Assembly: GCF_013426205.1 (NCBI RefSeq)
Contig: NC_089422.1
Span: forward strand, 3,038,001 to 3,102,000
Origin: Metarhizium brunneum
Taxonomy: Eukaryota > Ascomycota > Sordariomycetes > Hypocreales > Clavicipitaceae
Direction: 5' to 3'
Length of the DNA stretch: 64,000 bases
The notes under the pieces were generated by a model. That model did no database searches, had not been told where the DNA came from, and saw nothing but the letters and a program-made list of their open reading frames with translations. Made by a program: the position numbers and the translations under genes. This document shows, piece after piece, positions 58,837-64,000 of this stretch (position 1 is the stretch's first letter; each line of letters begins with the position of its first letter).

Positions 58837-60571
58837 TGTTGGCTTCTGAGACGATTGCGTCGGGCTGTTGTGGTGCTTTTGAATTGTGCTGATGGTTGGA
58901 ACCGGAGTTGAGAAAGGCGAATGTGCTCGCTTGGATTGATGGCTTTCATGAGGTGCGGGATTGGTTGAGGGTGTCGCGTGTGGGGCCGGGAGTCGGCTGT
59001 CACATAGCCTACTTAGTACCTGGGTATGCGGTAGTGAATCTAGTGATAGCCTGGCGCTTCAATTGTTTGCCAGCGGACAAGTTAGGCTATAGACAGCCCT
59101 ATCATCTGTTTGCATTGTGCCTGGTGAAGTAAAATCACAAGGTAAGTTATCTATCTACCACGATAGGCGGGCGACGGATGAACAGTGGCGCATTGTCATT
59201 TAGCTGCATCGATCTGTCAGGTAACGGCACGGAGTGTTTGGAACTACGGAGATTTTCTTCATCCCATGTACAGGATTCTGGAAGCGTCTGGTCGCGAAAC
59301 TGTAATAGATACACGGTTTCTTGTGCCACCCGAGTGCTCCCTTGGGCTAGCGCATTGGGCCCCGAGAGTGTGGACCAGCTTCATGTTGGCATAAAGTGTC
59401 GCGGACTCTGGATCTAGAGATAAGCTGCTCAGAGCCGGGTTCCTGGTTCCGGTTCTGGGTCCGATTCCTGTTTCAAGAGAGTGGTACGTACTCAGCGTTG
59501 ATAACGGAGGTTTAGACATGGAACTGGCGTCTCCGGCTCTTCGCATAGAAGGCTCCATCCACGTTGCCTCTTGAAGACATGTCTCCCGACCGGAATTGAT
59601 GCCACCCACTTCATGCGTAGGACGCTAGCTGCTTCCATAATTGTCCGGTTCTCTTAATAGTATAGCGTCCGCTCTTCACAGCAGGTGCGAGGGTGCATGC
59701 TGCTGCTCAAACCACGACATGGAGCATGCATCAACTTCTCTCAGTCAAACGAAACGCTTGGCGCACGCACATACATACTGGTGCCATCGCGGTGCTCTCC
59801 TGGCAGAACACGTTTGGTTTCGCAAGGCTTGGCCGGCCGGGGTCGTGGAGACAAACGTTGAATCGAACACCCCATGATCCCGTGCCTCGATACGATGGAT
59901 AGCCTGGTCTTCTATCCATGGCCCCGAACTCAACGCCTCTTTGGCGACCGAGAGCGGAACTCTGCCGACCCATGATGCTAGCATCGCCAGAATCAACTCC
60001 AACGTCTTGGTCCCGTCCACCCACCCCTGCTAGTCTTCCTCACCACGCTCGATGCTACCTTGGCATCTCCTTGACCTGTTGTGCTGGCCTGTCTCCTCGA
60101 TGGCAGCACCAAAGCGTCGAATCACAGTCCTGGGGTCAACCACATGCGCGCGTGGAAGTCGGCAGCCGTCAACCGGTGCCTCTCAACACCATATATTCTT
60201 GCTCCCCAGCTCCCCAGCCTGCTGTAGTTTGCTTTTGAAGCTCTGGCAATACTGTAGTGTTTGAGGACTCACAAAGGCTCGGAACTCACAACGGGCTATT
60301 AGAGTTGACAGTAGGCACTGGCTGTTGTATCGCCTCCATATACTCCCATTCATTGGCCTTTAGCACTCGGATCCCGCATTTTGACGTTTCCCTCAGCTGG
60401 TCTCTTCGTTATCAATGACAATGGATGTGGAAGTCAAGTAGATTGGTTCTGAGAGAAAAGCCCGAGCCCTATCTGTCTGCCTTTTTAGGCCCGTACACCG
60501 ACCAGATTGGTCCATCCAAACGAGTTTTTGACGAGGCCAACGGCACTCATTGAGTTGCCTCGACACATGAG
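58837..60571. other. Divergent intergenic region between SDHAF4 and PHO89
   Basis: This 1.7-kb region contains both promoters. I looked for the PHO4-type site CACGTG near the permease and saw none. Short frames here resemble no protein. Confidence 0.5.
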
Positions 60572-62413
60572 ATGGCGGCTCTAACTCAATATACTTATGT
60601 GTTTGCTCTTACAGCCGCATTTGCCGCTCTTGACGCTTGGAATATCGGTAGGCATCTATACAGGCGTGTCAAGGCGTAAGGAACAAGACTTCTGAGCTAA
60701 CATGCTTAGGTGCCAATGATGTCGCCAACTCGTTCGCAACGTCAGTCTCTTCCCGGTCTCTGACCTTGAAGCAGGCCATGGCCTTGGCTGCTGTCTGTGA
60801 ATTCTCCGGAAGTGCAACCGTCGGCAGTCGAGTAGCTGATACGATCCGCACCAAAATCGTCGACCCTCACCAGTATGACTCCTCGCCTCCAGTCCTCCTG
60901 CTCGCCATGATGTGCACAGTGTTGGCATCGTCGACTTTCCTCACCGTGGCCACCCGGTATGGCATGCCCGTTTCCACTACGCATGCCATGGTTGGCGGAC
61001 TGATAGGCACAGCTAGTGCGTCCATTGGAATTCAAAATGTGAATTGGGGATGGACGGGCCTCTCGCACGTATTTGCTGCCTGGGCTGTTGCGCCTTGCAT
61101 GGCGGGATGCCTGGGTGCTTTGCTATTTCTAATCACAAAGCATAGCGTTCTTATCAAGCCGACGGCGGCGCAACGGGCCTTCTATTCCATCCCCTTTTAT
61201 ACTTTTCTTACGGTTGCGTCTATTACCAGTAAGCGTTTGACGAGTTGACACCAATCAGCTGTGGGCATGCTGGAACTGACAACGTGCAGTGTTGATTGTA
61301 TGGAAGGGCATACAGATAGTCCAACTATCAACCACGCAGGTTCTATTGTCCGTTGGCATCGCAGCCGCTGGAGCTACATTACTGCAAATGATTTTTGTCA
61401 TGCCATATCTCTGGGTACGAATTATGCGTCAAGACTGGACCTTGAAATGGTATCATGTTTTTCAGGGACTTTGGCTTTTACGACGACAGCCACCTCCGCC
61501 AACTCCTCCTGGTTTCGTAAAGCCGCAGATCAAGGACTACTACCGTGGCCACCTAACCCCCGAAGAATTACATTGTATGCGAGCATCAGAGACGTTGTTG
61601 CAATCGGTGCAGAGAGGTCGCCCCGGGGAACAACCCGACATGGATAAGAACGACGATCTTATTCTACCGCCATCTGCCTTGTCACCAATGCCTTCTACTC
61701 GAAGAGATTCTCTATCAAACGATGGGCTTATTCCTCCCAGACCACCCGGGCCATCAACGAGTTTTCCAGTGATTGCCTGGAAAGCCAATCGCTTCCTACT
61801 TCGTGGCATCGAACAAGACGTCATTGCAATGCAGAAGCGCAATGCAGTTCTAAAATGGGATATTGAAGACATGCATTCTCGAGCAACGAGATTCGACAAC
61901 CGAGCGGAATACGTGTACTCGTCACTCCAAGTCCTCACCGCGGCCGCAGCATCATTCACACACGGAGCCAACGACGTCTCAAACGCAATTGCTCCCTTCT
62001 CAACTGCGTACCAAGTCTGGTCAACAGGGACCATCCCCGATCTTGTCCATATTCCCATCTGGGTGCTTTGTTTTGGCGGCGGAGGGATTGTGCTCGGCCT
62101 GCTGACGTACGGGTACCACGTCATGAGGACATTGGGTAATCGGCTGACTCTCATTTCACCGAGTCGGGGATTCTGTATGGAACTCGCCAGCGCCATTACC
62201 GTCCTCACGGCGACTAAACTATCGCTGCCCGTGTCCACGACCCAGTGCATTACAGGAGCTACGGTGGGCGTGGGCCTGGCTAATGGGGATTGGAAATGTA
62301 TCAATCCGAGGTTGGTGGGATGGATATACTTGGGCTGGCTCATTACTGTGCCAGTCACGGCGTTGACATCCGGCTGTCTGATGGGCTTAATTCTGTATGC
62401 ACCGAGGTGGTGA
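60572..62413 (+). CDS. PHO89: PHO89-type Na+/phosphate symporter (PiT family), 572 aa, three exons
   Basis: Exons 60572-60647, 60710-61228 and 61290-62413; introns of 62 and 61 nt. The first intron falls inside the signature, giving AWNIG-ANDVANSFATSV. The two inverted PiT repeats are clear: GANDVANSFATSV with PVSTTHAMVGG in the N-terminal half, and THGANDVSNAIAPF with PVSTTQCITGATVG in the C-terminal half. About ten to twelve membrane segments surround a hydrophilic central loop (about residues 240-390) with Pro-rich and Ser-rich parts. The protein imports inorganic phosphate with sodium at the plasma membrane and is usually induced by phosphate starvation at alkaline pH. Length matches yeast Pho89 (574 aa) and the Neurospora homologue. 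The start ATGGCG is in good context. Confidence 0.94.
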
Positions 62414-62500
62414 ACTTTTGTGTTTCGGGGTGTAGAATTCGCGACGTAGGAATGGAATGGCGTTTGGAGTTTGGAGCCAGTTTTTCTAGCACAGCAACCC

Positions 62501-62516
62501 TTTTTTTTTTTTTTTT
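62501..62516. repeat. Run of 16 T in the PHO89 3' region
   Basis: Homopolymer about 90 nt after the PHO89 stop codon, in a T-rich 3' flank. Confidence 0.8.
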
Positions 62517-62743
62517 CATCGTTTCGACGTGGCCTTTACGAGGAGTTACAATGAATCAATGTCAGAACGTGAGGGGCAGGCATGAGGCTTTTCTGTGTGA
62601 ATATGATGTAAGATGTAAGTCTATAGAGAGGATAGAAGAAAAGTAAGACACAATTTGATAAATTTAATAAATTTAATAAGAAAACCTAGATTTAGCGATG
62701 CTATGAAGTGAATTTCTGAGGAAGAGGGTGGTCATGGATGTGA

Positions 62744-63210
62744 TCATGTGGAGTCAAGTTGCGAAATGTGTTCATGCATCACTAACCGCTCACACATCAG
62801 CTTAACGCGCCCCTGCGAAAACATACAATACGGTAGAAAACAGGCATAAACAGATAAGACATATTTAAAAAGGCCAAATGTGTGAGGCACACCAGCAAAG
62901 AAGCTGAAAAGAATGCCAAAGTTGACCGCCACGTAGAGACACAAGAAGGTGAGGATGAGTTTAGCGATGAGTATGTGAAAGGGCCGAATGACGGCGACGC
63001 GGGCAAATAGCGAGAGTTTTGCACGCAGAGGAACCTTGGGAGGCAGCTTCAGGCCCTTCTTCTTGGGCGAGCCGGCGCTTGACACGTACCCAAGCCCAGG
63101 TCCTAAAAAAGGCATCAGCACAAATCCGCCAACCAGCCCTCTCGATTTGGGCCGGAAACGTCTGCGATATTGATGCCGATGGAACGGCCAGCACAGGCGA
63201 CTAGCTGAAC
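62744..63210 (-). pseudogene. Major facilitator superfamily transporter relic
   Basis: Two minus-strand frames carry consecutive pieces of one MFS transporter. The first ends RSIGINIADVSGPNREGW...LC and meets a TGA at 63117-63115. The second begins one base out of phase at the same place with MPFLGPGLGYV. The normal family text runs straight from SIGxNIADxxPPxxRGW through to MPFLGPxLG, so one lost base explains the break. After GYV the copy lacks the usual next helices. It resumes at RPFHILIAKLILTFLCLYVAVNFGILFSFF, a central helix pair, and then loses resemblance. Frameshift, deletion and missing termini make it a pseudogene. The family would have been a drug/H+ antiporter type. Confidence 0.65.
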
Positions 63211-64000
63211 CTGCTCATGAAGCGGCAGAAACACCGGACAGCACTCCGAAATTGTGTGAAGCCGGCACCAAGCGTATAGATCCAGCAAGTTGCGCATTAA
63301 AGCTTGGTCAGGGAGAAGGGCGTGGTGCGCATCGTGCCATGTCACAATGCTGTTCAGGATGACTGATCTCCCGATCAGCTCATCCGGCTCGGCCCCACTT
63401 TTGCCAAAGTGCGGCGCCGTCACGGAAGATTAGGTGCGTCCGTCACGGCTTTGAACGAACTTGTTGCCTATTATCACTCACCACTCAACATTTCTGGCCA
63501 GTGATCGTCCACCAACACTATCCAGGTCCTGTAGCAGCCGTCTGTAGCTCATGGACCGGGTAATACAAAGACCGCGATGGATGAGGAACAAGGTTACCTT
63601 GGACTTTGGGACCATTCAAGCCACTGATGAGCTTATCATGCAGTGCTGCTTGAGGTGTGGCGTGTTACTGATAATATGATCATGCACACGAGCTTTGCCC
63701 CTCAACTGATTATGAATTGGCAGTGAATAGCATTTGTTCAATGTCCTGTTCTCTCCGAACAACTGTGATCACTACCCATTTTCGGCAACCTTATTCTGAC
63801 AGCTGCTACCGCCGCGATGGCCATGTCGGTCTATAAGTTCATGTGCAGGAACCTTTGCCACTCATCTGGCCTGACGTATCTGCACCATTGCATCTAGCAC
63901 TCCAATCATACAGCTGACCCAACAAGCATTGATTATGCTTCCCACTTGCTTTCGATCTATTATCCCTAGCGAATGTTCCTGTACCTGCAGGATAGAATGC
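63211..64000. other. Right end, no supported gene
   Basis: The minus-strand frame continuing upstream of the MFS relic (to 63423) no longer resembles a transporter. The rest contains no recognisable coding sequence or RNA gene. Confidence 0.4.

Noticed and set aside
61540..62358. 272-aa minus-strand frame
   Set aside because: Antisense shadow of the third PHO89 exon.

Overview
The window is nuclear DNA from a filamentous ascomycete (Pezizomycotina). Genes lie on both strands without operons. Most are split by short introns with GT...CTAAC/CTAAT...AG signals. The proteins are eukaryotic: a GINS subunit, an Rpd3L subunit, an OS-9 lectin, a mitochondrial Mn-SOD, an SDH assembly factor and a Zn2Cys6 regulator. 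The mix of a T1-type RNase, a PaxB-type membrane cyclase and a DUF7896 zinc-finger protein suggests Sordariomycetes, probably Hypocreales. That placement is inference, with no search behind it.

Layout. 0.4-7.7 kb: secreted PLC-like phosphodiesterase, mitochondrial NADH-cytochrome b5 reductase (MCR1) and, on the minus strand, a Cnn_1N (gamma-tubulin-recruitment type) coiled-coil protein. 11.7-24.8 kb: OS-9/YOS9 ERAD lectin ending in RDEL, DUF7896 zinc-finger protein, multi-pass membrane protein, GINS subunit PSF3 and mitochondrial Mn-SOD. 25-30.5 kb: a decayed aminoglycoside-phosphotransferase-family gene and a Zn2Cys6 regulator with an awkward splice junction. 30.5-47.4 kb: about 17 kb in which I can support only one gene, a three-exon 48-residue protein. 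This stretch is rich in homopolymer tracts and in a dispersed TACGGAGTA motif. 47.4-51.6 kb: PaxB-like membrane terpene cyclase, nucleotidyltransferase and T1-type RNase, all on the minus strand. 54.5-62.4 kb: RXT3 (Rpd3L HDAC complex), SDHAF4 and a PHO89-type phosphate permease. 62.7-63.2 kb: an MFS transporter relic.

The genes do not form one pathway. Housekeeping loci alternate with accessory ones (PLC-like enzyme, RNase, terpene cyclase, regulator) and two decayed genes. The cyclase and the Zn2Cys6 regulator are of kinds usually found in secondary-metabolite clusters, but no prenyltransferase, P450, FAD monooxygenase, PKS or NRPS is visible here. Exon limits were derived by hand from splice signals and reading-frame continuity. 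Nothing was checked against transcripts or databases.
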